58,257 nucleotides of DNA from Clostridiales bacterium DTU073. GTDB taxonomy: Bacteria > Bacillota > Peptococcia > DRI-13 > DTU073. How positions within the stretch are numbered: the stretch's first letter is position 1; each line of letters opens with the position of its first letter. The position numbers and the translations under genes are program-made. Shown piece by piece: positions 38,763 to 50,144 of this stretch. The DNA lies in contig LFSF01000049.1 of the NCBI GenBank assembly GCA_001512665.1, forward strand, positions 1 through 58,257, given 5' to 3'. The notes under the pieces are model-generated. The model worked only from the letters and a program-made list of their open reading frames with translations, was not told the origin of the DNA and searched no databases.

Positions 38763-40088
38763 CTAGTCTTCTTTGATTGCCCGAACAATCAGCCTGATAC
38801 CTTCAACCTTAATTATTTCAATTCTTTCCCCTTTTTGAATAAAGCTCCCATCAGTTACCACATCTAGTCTGGTCCCATCATCAAGCATAACGGTTCCGGC
38901 CGGTCTTAAAATGGTGATAGCCTCTCCTCTTTTGCCCAGATGAATACTTAAATCTTCTCCCTGGGGAATATATCCCTCCTCCTTTTTATACTTTGTTCCT
39001 AAAACTAAGCGGTCCCAAAATTTTCTCTTTGTCAACAATTTCAAACTGAGTATTATTAAAATAATTGTTCCTAGAATGGCTAAAACCAAAGAAATTATCC
39101 CTGCTTCCCAACTAGGAGCGGAAAGAATAATACTTAAGGAGATACTGGCAATTCCACCGAAGCCAAAGATGCCAAAGCCCGGCATAAATATCTCCACACA
39201 TAATAAAATCAACCCTAATAGGAAAAGTAAGATTGCTTCCCAACCGGTAAAACCCGCTAAAATATGTCCTCCAAAATAAAGTGCTAAGGAGGCCAACCCC
39301 ACAAAACCGGCAATACCCCAGCCAACAGTTAAAATTTCAATTAATATCCCTGCAATCCCTAATGTTAACAAAAGTGTAGATATATAAGGATTGGTCACTA
39401 TTCTGGTGATTTTTTCTGCAGTAGACAGTTGAGCTTCAAGGACTTCAGCCCCACTCAGATTTAAGATTTCTAAGAATTCAGCCTGATCTTGCACCACATA
39501 ATCAGTAAATCTATATTCTAAAGCTTGCTGATAAGTTAAGGTCAACAGTTTGCCTTTTTCAACTAAGCCGGGGATTTCCAGATCACGATCCGCCATCGCC
39601 ATAGCTATTGTTCTGTCTCTGCCATTTCTTTCGGCAGTTGCACCCATCTCGGAAGCCCAATAGGAAACAAATTTTTCATCTGCTCTCTCATCACCTATCC
39701 GAGGTTCTGCATCGCCAATAGTTGAACCGGGAACCATAGCTATTTTCGGGCAAGCCAGCGTTATATAAGCACCGGCAGAAATAGCCCCACCTTTAACCAA
39801 AGCTGCAGTAGAAAGAGGACTATTGGTAATCGTTTTTTTAATCTCCTGCGCCGCATCTACTCTTCCTCCTGGAGTATCTATCTCCAAAAGAACTAAATCG
39901 ACTGCTAATGCCTCAGCTTCCTTATAACTTCTATCGATAAAACTTGCTAAGCCCAGATCAATAGTTGATTCCACCGGAATAACAAAGACTCGCGGTGAGG
40001 GTGCTGCAAACACAGTATTAGTAAAAAGAATTATGAAAAGAATAATTAATAAACCAAATAAAACCAACTTTTTTTTCATAGTATTCAC
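38763..40088 (-). CDS. NfeD family membrane serine protease-like protein
   Basis: LLEIDTPGGRVDAAQEIKKTI, GGAISAGAYITLACPKIAM, C-terminal NfeD OB-fold; paired with floA. Confidence 0.95.
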   Translation of the reverse strand: MNTMKKKLVLFGLLIILFIILFTNTVFAAPSPRVFVIPVESTIDLGLASFIDRSYKEAEALAVDLVLLEIDTPGGRVDAAQEIKKTITNSPLSTAALVKGGAISAGAYITLACPKIAMVPGSTIGDAEPRIGDERADEKFVSYWASEMGATAERNGRDRTIAMAMADRDLEIPGLVEKGKLLTLTYQQALEYRFTDYVVQDQAEFLEILNLSGAEVLEAQLSTAEKITRIVTNPYISTLLLTLGIAGILIEILTVGWGIAGFVGLASLALYFGGHILAGFTGWEAILLFLLGLILLCVEIFMPGFGIFGFGGIASISLSIILSAPSWEAGIISLVLAILGTIILIILSLKLLTKRKFWDRLVLGTKYKKEEGYIPQGEDLSIHLGKRGEAITILRPAGTVMLDDGTRLDVVTDGSFIQKGERIEIIKVEGIRLIVRAIKED

Positions 40089-40251
40089 CTTTGTTCTTTT
40101 TTATATTACACTCAATATCTTACCATATTATCAATATGTCTTCACCTGAATTCTGTGTAAAGTTGATTTCGTTATTTTACTCTTGCCAATTGGATTAATT
40201 TTCATTATAATAAACAATATTCGTCTTTTTTAGTAAGAAAAATTTGGAGGT

Positions 40252-40896
40252 ATGTTGGTGTTTTTTAAAAAGTTAAAAGTGTTCCTAAAGGTTTTTCTTT
40301 GTACAAGTATGGTATTAGGTTCTTTCTTTACAATCTCTTTCTTGTATGAAGAAAAATCCTATCTAGAAAAAGAATTAATAAAATATAAGGAGGAAGTTTC
40401 CCAATTAAATCAAGAATTAGAAAAAATAAATAACTATGTACAAAAAATAAATAAATACGCAAAGGTATATAGAACCACACCGGAGATCATAGCTATGGTA
40501 ACTGCAGAAAGTGAAAAATACAATCTTAATCCTACAATAATGTTGGAATTAATCAGAGTCGAAAGTAATTTTGATTCTCAAGCAATCAGTAAAGTAGGCG
40601 CCAAGGGGCTTTGTCAAATAAATCCGCGTACTGCCCAGGAGTTGGCCCGTGAACTTAAACTCGAATATAGTGAAGAAAAACTCTTTGATGATCATTACAA
40701 TATCCAACTGGGTACATACTACTTGGCTAAATTATTGAAAGAGTACAATATGGATTACCACAAAGCTCTCACTGCATATAATCGAGGTCCTACGGGACTG
40801 GCAAATTTCATGAAAACCAGAGGTACTGCAGTTAGCAGATATTCACAAAAAATAAGTTCAAGGAGTCAACAACTAGCGTACAATAATAACTATTAA
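40252..40896 (+). CDS. Lytic transglycosylase (SLT domain)
   Basis: LIRVESNFDSQAISKVGAKGLCQINPRTAQELA, YNIQLGTYYLAKLL, ALTAYNRGPTGL. Confidence 0.94.
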   Translation: MLVFFKKLKVFLKVFLCTSMVLGSFFTISFLYEEKSYLEKELIKYKEEVSQLNQELEKINNYVQKINKYAKVYRTTPEIIAMVTAESEKYNLNPTIMLELIRVESNFDSQAISKVGAKGLCQINPRTAQELARELKLEYSEEKLFDDHYNIQLGTYYLAKLLKEYNMDYHKALTAYNRGPTGLANFMKTRGTAVSRYSQKISSRSQQLAYNNNY

Positions 40897-40920
40897 AACA
40901 AAAATGCATTATAAAAAACA

Positions 40921-40945
40921 GCCCAAATGTTTCGGGCTGTTTTTT
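40921..40945. terminator. Bidirectional intrinsic terminator
   Basis: AACAGCCC-AAATGTTT-CGGGCTGTT flanked by A-run and T-run, between convergent genes. Confidence 0.8.
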
Positions 40946-40966
40946 ATGTCAATTAAAAGCACTTTC

Positions 40967-41143
40967 TTATCTATATTTTCTTTTTCTAGCCGCTTCGGAC
41001 TTCTTTTTTCTCCTTACACTCGGTTTTTCATAATGTTCGTGTTTTCTAGCCTCGGCAAGAACACCAGCCTTCTGACAGGTACGCTTGAAGCGGCGGAGTG
41101 CACTATCGAGAGATTCATTTTTACCTACTCTCACTTCGCTCAT
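40967..41143 (-). CDS. rpsU: Ribosomal protein bS21
   Basis: Manual translation [58 protein letters not shown] (58 aa). Absent from the ORF track. Confidence 0.97.
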   Translation of the reverse strand: MSEVRVGKNESLDSALRRFKRTCQKAGVLAEARKHEHYEKPSVRRKKKSEAARKRKYR

Positions 41144-41270
41144 TTGTTATCCCTCCCTCCATTACGACCGTCTTACTACTTAAGTAAATTATTGATGCCA
41201 ATCTATTTAAATTAATAAGCGAAAGCAACATATTAAATATTATACTAAAACAGTTCCAAAGGGTCAAGAA

Positions 41271-41612
41271 TTAACCTGCGGGCCATGTCAACTTTTTTCC
41301 GCCCAATAAGTGGAAATGCAGATGCTTAACTTCTTGTCCCCCATCTAACCCGCAATTGTTTACTACTCTAAAACCATTAACCAATCCCAAATCTTTGGCG
41401 ATATTGCGAATAACCCCATGTACATACCCGATTAATTCCAACTGTTCATCCTTAACCTCTGCCAAACTTGTTATATGCTCTTTAGGTATCACCAAAATAT
41501 GTACAGGAGCAGTAGGATTTATGTCATGAAAAGCCAAGACGCGATCATCCTCATAAACCTTTTTACTGGGAATCTCTCCACTGATAATCTTGCAAAAAAT
41601 ACAATCACTCAT
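41271..41612 (-). CDS. Histidine triad (HIT/HinT) protein
   Basis: CIFCKIISGEIPSKKVYEDD...QEVKHLHFHLLGG. Confidence 0.97.
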   Translation of the reverse strand: MSDCIFCKIISGEIPSKKVYEDDRVLAFHDINPTAPVHILVIPKEHITSLAEVKDEQLELIGYVHGVIRNIAKDLGLVNGFRVVNNCGLDGGQEVKHLHFHLLGGKKLTWPAG

Positions 41613-41681
41613 TATTTGCCACCCCCTTACTCTTCATATACAGCTAACACAAACACCATACCTATCAAAGCATAGATGTGA

Positions 41682-43040
41682 TTATTGTAACTGGAAAACG
41701 TCTCCAAAACAATAATTTTTCTCTACTTTTTTTAAATAAATGGGGATAATCTGACCACGCGGTGCCTCATCAGAGTTAAATCTGACTTTGAGATAATTGG
41801 CACTGCTTCCCTCCCATGTATGCTCAGCAACCTTTTCTTCTACGAGAACATCTAAAGTTTGACCCAAAAATTTCTGTGCATACAACTTGGCTAATTTTTC
41901 CCCTAAGCGAATCATTTTTCTGCTGCGGGCTTCTTTTACCGCAGGTGATATTTGTCCGCTAAAGCTAGCAGCCGGTGTACCCCGACGTGGCGAATACTTA
42001 AACACATGTAGTCTACTAAAAGCAACTTTCTCCACAAACTTTAAATACTCTTGAAAATGCTCGTCAGTTTCCCCTGGAAAACCAACCATTATATCGGTGG
42101 TTAGGGCAATATCGGGGATTTTTTTTCTAATATCCGTAATAATCTCCAGATATTGTTCCGTCGTATAAGGTCTATTCATCGCCTTTAAGATTTTATCATG
42201 TCCACTTTGTAATGGCAAATGAAGATGGGGACAAAAATTCCGATATCCCAGCATTAAATCTAATAACTCCGGACTAACTTCAACAGGTTCTAATGAACCC
42301 AAACGCCAACGTACCTGCTCTGTTAACGGGAGTAAGTGTTTTAAAAGATAAACCAAATTTTCCCCTTCTCCCAGATCGCGACCATAAGCCCCTAAATGAA
42401 TCCCTAAGAGCACGATTTCTCTAAATCCGGCCTTAATCAATCTTTCCGCTTCAGCTAAAGTACTTTCTAAGGAGCGACTGCGCACGGGACCACGGGCATA
42501 AGGAATAATACAATAGGAACAAAACTGATCACAGCCTTCCTGCACCTTCAGATATGCTCTGGAACGTTCAATACTCTTTTCCAGCTTAATCTCCTCAAAT
42601 TCCTGCCCCTGTTGATACTTCCGTACAAAAATTTGCGGTGCAGGTTTATTTATAGTCGTCTCCTGCTCCTTACCCTTTAATAACTTGCCCTTTAATAAAT
42701 CTTCCACTAATTCTACTAAACGGCTTTTTTCATTCGTACCCACAATCAAACTAACACCGGCAATTTTTCTAATTGCCTCAGCATCCGTTTGAGCGTAACA
42801 ACCTGTAACCACTATCTGAGCCTGGGGATTGACTTTCAGCGCGCGTCTAATCATTTGTCGTGATTTGCGGTCAGCCAAATGAGTCACCGTACAGGTGTTG
42901 ATAATATAAACATCAGCTTCAGCAGTAAAATCTACAATTTCATAACCCTTCTCCCTAAATTGACCGCTAAAAGCTTCTGTTTCATTCTGATTTACTTTAC
43001 AACCTAAAGTATAAAAAGCGATCCGAGGTATTTCCCTCAT
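41682..43040 (-). CDS. mtaB: tRNA (N6-threonylcarbamoyladenosine(37)-C2)-methylthiotransferase MtaB
   Basis: RIAFYTLGCKVNQNETEAF, KVQEGCDQFCSYCIIPYARG; start at MREIPR overlaps the rsmE stop. Confidence 0.95.
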   Translation of the reverse strand: MREIPRIAFYTLGCKVNQNETEAFSGQFREKGYEIVDFTAEADVYIINTCTVTHLADRKSRQMIRRALKVNPQAQIVVTGCYAQTDAEAIRKIAGVSLIVGTNEKSRLVELVEDLLKGKLLKGKEQETTINKPAPQIFVRKYQQGQEFEEIKLEKSIERSRAYLKVQEGCDQFCSYCIIPYARGPVRSRSLESTLAEAERLIKAGFREIVLLGIHLGAYGRDLGEGENLVYLLKHLLPLTEQVRWRLGSLEPVEVSPELLDLMLGYRNFCPHLHLPLQSGHDKILKAMNRPYTTEQYLEIITDIRKKIPDIALTTDIMVGFPGETDEHFQEYLKFVEKVAFSRLHVFKYSPRRGTPAASFSGQISPAVKEARSRKMIRLGEKLAKLYAQKFLGQTLDVLVEEKVAEHTWEGSSANYLKVRFNSDEAPRGQIIPIYLKKVEKNYCFGDVFQLQ

Positions 43041-43834
43041 TAAACCCAGTCCCCCCATGCAAACATCAACACCGACAGTGCAGCAAGACCTGCTGTCTCC
43101 GTACGTAAAATTCTCGGACCTAAGGAAACCGTTACACCCCCACAACTCTGGACTTGCCGGACTTCCTCTGCGGTAAAACCACCCTCCGGACCAATTATCA
43201 GATAGACAGGGGTTTTTTCTTTTTCCTTAATTAGCTCTGCATCCGGCGAATCTTGCCAGGCAACTACTTGCTTTAAGGCTTCCTGAAAGGGAATGCCGCC
43301 TTCTTCCCAGGGTAAAATTAAATACCTTTTGGGCGGCAATTGCTGCAACAATTCCTTCATAGTGCAAACCGGCATCACCGTAGGTATTAACGCCCGTCGA
43401 CACTGCTTAACGGCTTCTAAAGCTACTTTCTGCCAACGTTTACGCCTTTCCTCCTCTTTTTTTCCCTCTAGCTTGACAACACAGCGTTGTGCTTTTAAAG
43501 GGATAATCCCTCGTACTCCTAACTCGGTAGCCTTTTGAATGATTAATTCCATTTTTTCTCCTTTAGGAATACCTTGAACAAGCCACACCTCCAAAGAACT
43601 TTCCCGAGGTAATAAAAGGGAATCCCCTATACTAAGTATGGCTTCATCTTTCTCTATAGAGAAAATCTTTCCCGCATATTCTCTGCCCAAACCGTCGAAA
43701 ACAGTAACCTCTTGTCCTGGTAATAAACGCAACACACGGGAAAGATGAATGAATTCCTGCCCTTTGATTATCGCCCAATTATGGTGTTCCTGGTCCTGAT
43801 AAAAATCCTCCGGGGGTACATAAAATCTATGCAT
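43040..43834 (-). CDS. rsmE: 16S rRNA (uracil(1498)-N(3))-methyltransferase
   Basis: MHRFYVPPEDF, HLSRVLRLLPGQEVTVFDG, LIIGPEGGFTAEEV, SLGPRILRTETAGLAAL. Confidence 0.96.
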   Translation of the reverse strand: MHRFYVPPEDFYQDQEHHNWAIIKGQEFIHLSRVLRLLPGQEVTVFDGLGREYAGKIFSIEKDEAILSIGDSLLLPRESSLEVWLVQGIPKGEKMELIIQKATELGVRGIIPLKAQRCVVKLEGKKEEERRKRWQKVALEAVKQCRRALIPTVMPVCTMKELLQQLPPKRYLILPWEEGGIPFQEALKQVVAWQDSPDAELIKEKEKTPVYLIIGPEGGFTAEEVRQVQSCGGVTVSLGPRILRTETAGLAALSVLMFAWGDWV

Positions 43835-43838
43835 CACT

Positions 43839-44774
43839 CTACACCCCCAACTGCCAAACTTGGGCCACCCAATCTTCCTGCGTTTTTTCCTCTCTGAGCA
43901 CAAATCCTATCTCCTGAAGAGCAGTAAATACTTCTTCTCGCCTCTCTTTGATAATCCCGGACACTAGGAAAAAACCACCTTGATTTAACCGCTCCTTTGC
44001 CTGTAAAGCCAGCTTTATAATGGTCGCAGCCACAATATTAGCCACAATCAGCTCTACTTTTTGCTCAACTCCTACTAAAAGATTATTCTTTTTAACAGTA
44101 ATCAGATGAGCTAATCCATTTTGTTGAATATTTTCTTGAGCAACTTTCACCGCTACCTCATCGTAATCTAAAGCCAGTACCTCTTCAGCCCCTAAAGAGG
44201 CAGCAATCATCGCTAAAATCCCCGTTCCGGTACCCACATCGATAACCTTAAATCCCGGGTGCAAAAATTTTTCCAGTAGAAGCGCACTCATGGCCGTTGT
44301 AGCATGAGTTCCGCAACCAAAAGCCATTCCCGGATCCATCTCTAAAACAATCTCATCCTCACCTGCTTGATAATCTTCCCAAGTTGGTTTGATTACTATT
44401 CTCGACCCAAGTTTGATCGGTTTAAAATAAACCTTCCAAGAATTGGCCCAATCTTCTTCCTGCACGATAGCTAAACGGATTTCACTGTTTTTTTCACCCA
44501 GACGAGCCATAATCTCTTCTATTCCTAATTTTAATTGCTCTAATTTCTGCGGAAGACTATCATTTATAGGCAAATAGCCTTTGACTACCGGAGAAGATTG
44601 ATACAACCGTTCCTCCGGTAATTCAAAGGCATCCCAATTACCTTCGCTGATTTTGGTTTTCAATAATTCAGGGTCTTCAATAACAACTCCACCAGACCCC
44701 ACTTGATAAAAACATTCAGCTACAGCTTCCACAGCTTCAGAAACTGTAATAACCGTTATTTCTTGCCATTCCAT
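43839..44774 (-). CDS. prmA: Ribosomal protein L11 methyltransferase
   Basis: EMDPGMAFGCGTHATT, VIDVGTGTGILAMIAASLGA. Confidence 0.97.
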   Translation of the reverse strand: MEWQEITVITVSEAVEAVAECFYQVGSGGVVIEDPELLKTKISEGNWDAFELPEERLYQSSPVVKGYLPINDSLPQKLEQLKLGIEEIMARLGEKNSEIRLAIVQEEDWANSWKVYFKPIKLGSRIVIKPTWEDYQAGEDEIVLEMDPGMAFGCGTHATTAMSALLLEKFLHPGFKVIDVGTGTGILAMIAASLGAEEVLALDYDEVAVKVAQENIQQNGLAHLITVKKNNLLVGVEQKVELIVANIVAATIIKLALQAKERLNQGGFFLVSGIIKERREEVFTALQEIGFVLREEKTQEDWVAQVWQLGV

Positions 44775-44779
44775 GGTAA

Positions 44780-45946
44780 TTAATCTCCCATCCCTTTTAA
44801 ACTATCCCAAACCTTTTCCCAGAGTCCTTTATCTTTGCCTTTACCCTTAGGACGATAATTTTCCTCATTAATACTGCTGGCAAAATCACGTAAACGTTGT
44901 TTCTGTTCTTCCGTAAGCTTTGTCGGTGTAACCACTATAACCTTTACATATAGATCCCCTCGGCCACCCCCATGAAGACGGTTGACCCCCTGCCCTTTCA
45001 TTCTTAAAACAGTATGAGACTGAGTACCTTCAGGAATTTTCAAAGTTGCTTTTCCTTGTAAAGTGGGGACCTTAATTTCATCTCCTAAAGTAGCTTGGAT
45101 AAAAGTGATGGGATACTCCATAAACAGATCATATCCGCGTCTTTCAAAATATTTATGAGGTCTAACTTCGATGAAGACATATAAATCTCCCGGTGGTCCT
45201 CCCCTTAGTCCGGCTTCACCTTCTCCGGATAAACGAATCCTTGAACCGGTATCAACTCCGGCCGGTATTTTAATCTTAATTTTCCTCTTCCTCTTAACCT
45301 TTCCGGCACCATGACAATCAGGACAAGGCGTAGAAATTACCTTACCCGAACCACCACATTGAGGACACGTTTTTACAGTTTGAAAATGACCTAATGCTGT
45401 CCTTTGCGTAAACCGGATTTCCCCTTTACCCTGACATTGTGAACAGGTGACCGGGTTTGTTCCGGGTTTTGCGCCACTGCCCTTACAAGTAGTACAGTTT
45501 TCTGTTCGCGGAATCTCTATTTCTTTTTCTACACCAAAGGCAGCTTCCTCAAAAGACAATTCCATATCTAAACGCAAATCGGCACCTTGCTGAGGACCAG
45601 TTTTTCTGGCAGAAGCAGCACCACCAAAAAACATATCAAAAATATCACCAAAACCACCAAAATCACCGGCTGTGCCGCCACCAAAACCACCAAACCCGCC
45701 AAAACCGCCAAAACCATTAGGATCAGTGCCTGCATGGCCAAATTGGTCATATCTTTGTTTTTTCCCGGGGTCACTCAACACTTCATATGCTTCATTGATT
45801 TCTTTAAATTTACTCTCAGCCTCTTTATTTCCTGGATTAACGTCCGGATGATACTGACGGGCTAATTTCCGATAAGCCTTTTTTATCTCTGTCTCTGAAG
45901 CATTTCTATCTACACCTAAAACTTCATAGTAATCTCTTTTGGCCAT
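44780..45946 (-). CDS. dnaJ: Chaperone DnaJ
   Basis: [35 protein letters not shown] region, four CxxCxGxG-type repeats. Confidence 0.98.
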   Translation of the reverse strand: MAKRDYYEVLGVDRNASETEIKKAYRKLARQYHPDVNPGNKEAESKFKEINEAYEVLSDPGKKQRYDQFGHAGTDPNGFGGFGGFGGFGGGTAGDFGGFGDIFDMFFGGAASARKTGPQQGADLRLDMELSFEEAAFGVEKEIEIPRTENCTTCKGSGAKPGTNPVTCSQCQGKGEIRFTQRTALGHFQTVKTCPQCGGSGKVISTPCPDCHGAGKVKRKRKIKIKIPAGVDTGSRIRLSGEGEAGLRGGPPGDLYVFIEVRPHKYFERRGYDLFMEYPITFIQATLGDEIKVPTLQGKATLKIPEGTQSHTVLRMKGQGVNRLHGGGRGDLYVKVIVVTPTKLTEEQKQRLRDFASSINEENYRPKGKGKDKGLWEKVWDSLKGMGD

Positions 45947-46006
45947 GACCTCACCTCCATCTCCGACAAACCAGTGCCACCTTTATATAACTTTTATTAT
46001 CTTAAT

Positions 46007-47857
46007 TTACTTGTTGTCATCATCTTTTACTTCAAAATCAGCGTCTACAACATTTTCTTTGCCTTCACTTTTGGCAGTACCTGTTGTTTCGCCGGTGCCG
46101 GTTGCATTACCGGCATTTGCTGTTTGATTTTGCTGATACATTTTGGAGGTCAATTTATACAATTCATTAGTCAAGGCCTCACTCTTATTCTTGATCTCTT
46201 CAACATTACCACTATTTACAGCTTCTTGCAGAGCCTCTTTTGCTTTATTAATATTGTCTTTATCCTCCTGTGTAGCAATATCACCAGCATCTTTCAACGC
46301 CTTCTCAGTCTGATAAATTAAATTGTCAGCTTGATTCTTCGCATCGACTTCTTCTCTCCGTTTCTTATCTTCAGCAGCATTTTTCTCTGCTTCTTTAATC
46401 ATTCGCTCAATCTCTTCCTGACTCAATCCCGAAGAAGAAGTAATCGTAATGGCCTGTTCTTTCCCTGTCCCCATATCCTTGGCAGAGACATTAACAATCC
46501 CATTAGCATCAATATCAAATTTTACTTCAATTTGAGGCACTCCCCGTGGTGCAGGTGGAATACCGGTTAATTGGAAACGTCCTAGTGTCTTGTTATATGC
46601 AGCCATTTCTCTTTCTCCCTGAAGAACATGAATCTCTACAGAAGTCTGATTATCCGCTGCCGTCGAGAATATCTGGCTCTTGGAAGTAGGAATGGTCGTA
46701 TTTCTCTCGATTAATTTAGTAAATACACCACCTAAAGTCTCAATACCTAAGGATAAGGGAGTAACATCCAAAAGTAACACATCTTTAACTTCTCCGGATA
46801 AAACTCCCCCCTGAATAGCAGCACCCATGGCTACACACTCATCAGGGTTAATGCCCTTAAATGGTTCCTTATTTAATACCCTGGCAATAGCTTCTTGTAC
46901 AGCGGGAATCCGAGTTGATCCCCCAACCAACAGAACCTTATCAATATCCTTGGCTTCAAGACCGGCATCCCTTAAAGCTTGACGAGTTGGTCCCATTGTT
47001 GCTTCTACTAAATCTGCAGTAAGCTCATTAAATTTAGCTCTCGTCAAAGTTAAATCAAGATGAATAGGTCCTTCTGCCGTTGCCGTAATAAAAGGCAGGT
47101 TAATTGACGTGGTTGTCATAGAAGAAAGCTCATGTTTTGCTTTTTCCGCAGCCTCACGTAAACGCTGCATGGCCATCTTGTCTTTTTGCAGATCTACCCC
47201 ATTCTGTTTCTTAAATTCTTCTATCATCCAGTTGACGATGCGCTGGTCAAAATCATCACCGCCTAGACGATTGTTACCACTGGTAGCTTTTACTTCAAAG
47301 ACACCATCACCTAACTCTAAAATCGAAACATCAAAAGTTCCGCCACCAAGGTCAAAGACAAGAACGATCTGATCCTCTTCTTTTTCAATCCCATAGGCCA
47401 AAGCAGCTGCCGTAGGTTCGTTAATAATCCTTAATACTTCTAATCCGGCTATTTTTCCGGCATCTTTTGTCGCCTGACGCTGTGAATCATTAAAATAAGC
47501 GGGAACTGTAATTACCGCCTGAGTAACCTTTTCGCCTAAATAACTCTCGGCATCAGCCTTCAACTTTTGCAGAATCATAGCAGATATTTCCTGGGGAGTA
47601 TATTCTTTATCCTCAATACGTACTTTATGATTTGTACCCATTTCTCTTTTAATTGACTGAATCGTCCGTTCGGAATTGGTAACTGCCTGTCTTTTCGCTA
47701 CTTGCCCTACTAATTTTTCTCCAGTCTTAGAAAAAGCCACAACAGACGGAGTTGTTCTATTTCCCTCGGAATTAGGGATAACTACAGGTTCTCCACCTTC
47801 CATAAAAGCTACACAAGAATTTGTAGTACCTAAATCAATACCTATCACTTTTCCCAT
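46007..47857 (-). CDS. dnaK: Chaperone DnaK
   Basis: [41 protein letters not shown]-track start at 47902 is upstream of the likely ATG. Confidence 0.98.
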   Translation of the reverse strand: MGKVIGIDLGTTNSCVAFMEGGEPVVIPNSEGNRTTPSVVAFSKTGEKLVGQVAKRQAVTNSERTIQSIKREMGTNHKVRIEDKEYTPQEISAMILQKLKADAESYLGEKVTQAVITVPAYFNDSQRQATKDAGKIAGLEVLRIINEPTAAALAYGIEKEEDQIVLVFDLGGGTFDVSILELGDGVFEVKATSGNNRLGGDDFDQRIVNWMIEEFKKQNGVDLQKDKMAMQRLREAAEKAKHELSSMTTTSINLPFITATAEGPIHLDLTLTRAKFNELTADLVEATMGPTRQALRDAGLEAKDIDKVLLVGGSTRIPAVQEAIARVLNKEPFKGINPDECVAMGAAIQGGVLSGEVKDVLLLDVTPLSLGIETLGGVFTKLIERNTTIPTSKSQIFSTAADNQTSVEIHVLQGEREMAAYNKTLGRFQLTGIPPAPRGVPQIEVKFDIDANGIVNVSAKDMGTGKEQAITITSSSGLSQEEIERMIKEAEKNAAEDKKRREEVDAKNQADNLIYQTEKALKDAGDIATQEDKDNINKAKEALQEAVNSGNVEEIKNKSEALTNELYKLTSKMYQQNQTANAGNATGTGETTGTAKSEGKENVVDADFEVKDDDNK

Positions 47858-47894
47858 AAGTACGTTCCTCCTTAACAAACTAATGACAAATCTT

Positions 47895-48533
47895 TTATTC
47901 ACCTACGGCTACTTTCACCATAGATGCCCTAAGCAATTTACCTTTAAATAAATAACCTTTTAACACCTCTTCAACGATCTGATTATCAGCCACACCTTCT
48001 TCAGCAGGAACTTGCATCACCGCTTCATGAATAAGCGGATCAAAACTTGCACCCACTGCTTCGATGGGCTCTAATCCTTCTTTTTGTAGTATTTCTCTAA
48101 ACTGCTTTTCAATCATCTTTATACCAGATAAAACATTCTTTGTTTCCTCATTAAGCTCATTTACTGAAAGCAGCGCTCTTTCAAAATTATCCAACACAGG
48201 TAATAGCTTTTCCACCAGCCCCTGACAAGCATACTGAAACCATTCTTCCTTTTCTTTTTGTACCCTTTTGCGATAATTATCAAAATCAGCATGACTTCTC
48301 AGTAAGCTATCCTTAAGCTCAGCTATTTCTTTCTCTAGCTCTTTCTCTCTGTCCAGAGTATTATCTTGATCTTCCTTTTCGTTACCCTGTCCTTCGTTAG
48401 TTCCAATCTGCTGTTCTTGTTCTTGCTGAGCAATATTCTCCTCATTTTCTAAAGCAATATTACACAGCTCACTTTCTGCTCTATTGGAATTTTCACTCTC
48501 ATTTTTTAAAGTTTCATTTTTTGTCATTCTCAA
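47895..48533 (-). CDS. grpE: Nucleotide exchange factor GrpE
   Basis: [66 protein letters not shown]. Confidence 0.97.
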   Translation of the reverse strand: MRMTKNETLKNESENSNRAESELCNIALENEENIAQQEQEQQIGTNEGQGNEKEDQDNTLDREKELEKEIAELKDSLLRSHADFDNYRKRVQKEKEEWFQYACQGLVEKLLPVLDNFERALLSVNELNEETKNVLSGIKMIEKQFREILQKEGLEPIEAVGASFDPLIHEAVMQVPAEEGVADNQIVEEVLKGYLFKGKLLRASMVKVAVGE

Positions 48534-48550
48534 TTCTCACCACCTTAAGC

Positions 48551-50116
48551 CTAGTCTTCGTTTTGTAAATTATTTGAAGAAACATGTTCCTTCTTCTTAA
48601 TAATAGTATCTATCCTTAAAATAGCTGTAGCTACTTCACCGGCTGCTTTCAAAGCATGTTTTTTCACCAAAACCGGGTCATAAACCCCTAGCTCTTGCAT
48701 ATTTACAATTTCACCACTATCACAGTTTATCCCTAGAGCATGATTATTCTCAGCGATTTGCGCCGCAATAACTTCTCCCAACTTCTCTAACGGATTAAAA
48801 CCTGCATTAAAAACAATTTGCGTAAAAGGTTGTTTTAAGGCCTCGATTACACAGTCCATACCATAAACGGCCATCCCTTGAGCTTCCTGACGAATTTGTT
48901 GCAATTCATGCGCTAAGGCTAACTCAATACTGCCTCCCCCGGATACAACGCCGCCTTTTACCGCGGCCTGAACAGCCGCTGCTGCATCCTTAGCAATCCT
49001 TTCTCTTTCTCCTACCACTTCCTCTGTAGAAGCACCCACTAAAACAGAAGCCTTAGGCTGCCCTTTTCCTCCCAAGAGACAAACATGTTTTAGTTTTTCC
49101 TCAAAATATACTTCCTCTACTTTTCCTAAAAACTGTTTAAGTTCTTTTTCCTCTTTTTTCAGACCTGTTCTCTTCAAGGGTTTGGCCCCGGTAAACTCTG
49201 CAGCCTGTCGTAATTCTTTATTGGCAACTCGCTGGAGTACCATAACTCCTGCGTCGGTAAAAATCTCCTCTGCTAAATCATGAGTGCCACGATCAACAAG
49301 AACCAAACCTACTCCTAAATTGACTACTTTTTTCAGATTTTGACGAAATTCTTCCTGATATTTTAAATAACGTGTAAAACCCGCTTCTGTTCCTAAAGCT
49401 TCATCTTCGATTTCTTCTGGTTCTAGGGCATCATCAATAACTAAAACCTTAACTGATTTTAGTTTTTTAGGCATTTCCAAATTTAATGGTTCTTTATCAA
49501 TAATTACCCCAGAAACAACCTGATTCTCAGCCCCTGCAACAGCACGAATAATCTCAGCCAATTTAAAAGATGGCTCAAAGAACTTATCCTTTCCTAAAAG
49601 TATGGCTGCCCTCACTACTAATTCCGCAATATCTTCATTTCCCCGTGCTGCCACCTGAGCTGTTTTCCTTAAAATCAGTTCATTAAGTTCGGTAATTTTG
49701 ACTGCCTTATCCTCTAAAGCAACAATAGCTTTCTTGATACCTAAAGATATTCCTTCGATAACCTTTACAACAGGAACCCCTTTGCGAACTTGTCTGACAC
49801 CTTCATTTACTAAAGCTCCTGCTAAAATCGTTGCCGTTGTCGTGCCATCGCCTATTTCTTCTTGTTGAGCTTTGGCTATATTAATCAACATTTTAGCCGC
49901 AGGATGATTAACATCCATTAGTTCAAGAATAGTAACACCATCATTAGTAATAACTACTTGACCAAATTGGTCTACCAACATCGTATCTAAACCCTTAGGA
50001 CCTAATGTACCTTCCACTGCCTGAGCAATAACCATAACGGCTTTGGCATTAGTCTGCAGTGCAGACAAGGCTTCCTCTTCTCCTGAGCTGGGTTTATTAT
50101 ACTGATTAACATTCAT
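48551..50116 (-). CDS. Group III (archaeal thermosome-like) chaperonin
   Basis: GTLGPKGLDTMLVDQFGQVVITNDGVTILELMDVNHPAAKMLINIAKAQQEEIGDGTTTATILAGAL; GGVVSGGGSIELALAHEL; no GroEL-type GGM tail. Confidence 0.93.
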   Translation of the reverse strand: MNVNQYNKPSSGEEEALSALQTNAKAVMVIAQAVEGTLGPKGLDTMLVDQFGQVVITNDGVTILELMDVNHPAAKMLINIAKAQQEEIGDGTTTATILAGALVNEGVRQVRKGVPVVKVIEGISLGIKKAIVALEDKAVKITELNELILRKTAQVAARGNEDIAELVVRAAILLGKDKFFEPSFKLAEIIRAVAGAENQVVSGVIIDKEPLNLEMPKKLKSVKVLVIDDALEPEEIEDEALGTEAGFTRYLKYQEEFRQNLKKVVNLGVGLVLVDRGTHDLAEEIFTDAGVMVLQRVANKELRQAAEFTGAKPLKRTGLKKEEKELKQFLGKVEEVYFEEKLKHVCLLGGKGQPKASVLVGASTEEVVGERERIAKDAAAAVQAAVKGGVVSGGGSIELALAHELQQIRQEAQGMAVYGMDCVIEALKQPFTQIVFNAGFNPLEKLGEVIAAQIAENNHALGINCDSGEIVNMQELGVYDPVLVKKHALKAAGEVATAILRIDTIIKKKEHVSSNNLQNED

Positions 50117-50144
50117 TGAGGTAACCTCCGAAACAAATATTAGC

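Noticed and set aside
45568-45774. 68-aa hydrophobic ORF, and overlapping + strand ORF 45587-45865
   Set aside because: Shadow frames of the Gly-rich region of dnaJ
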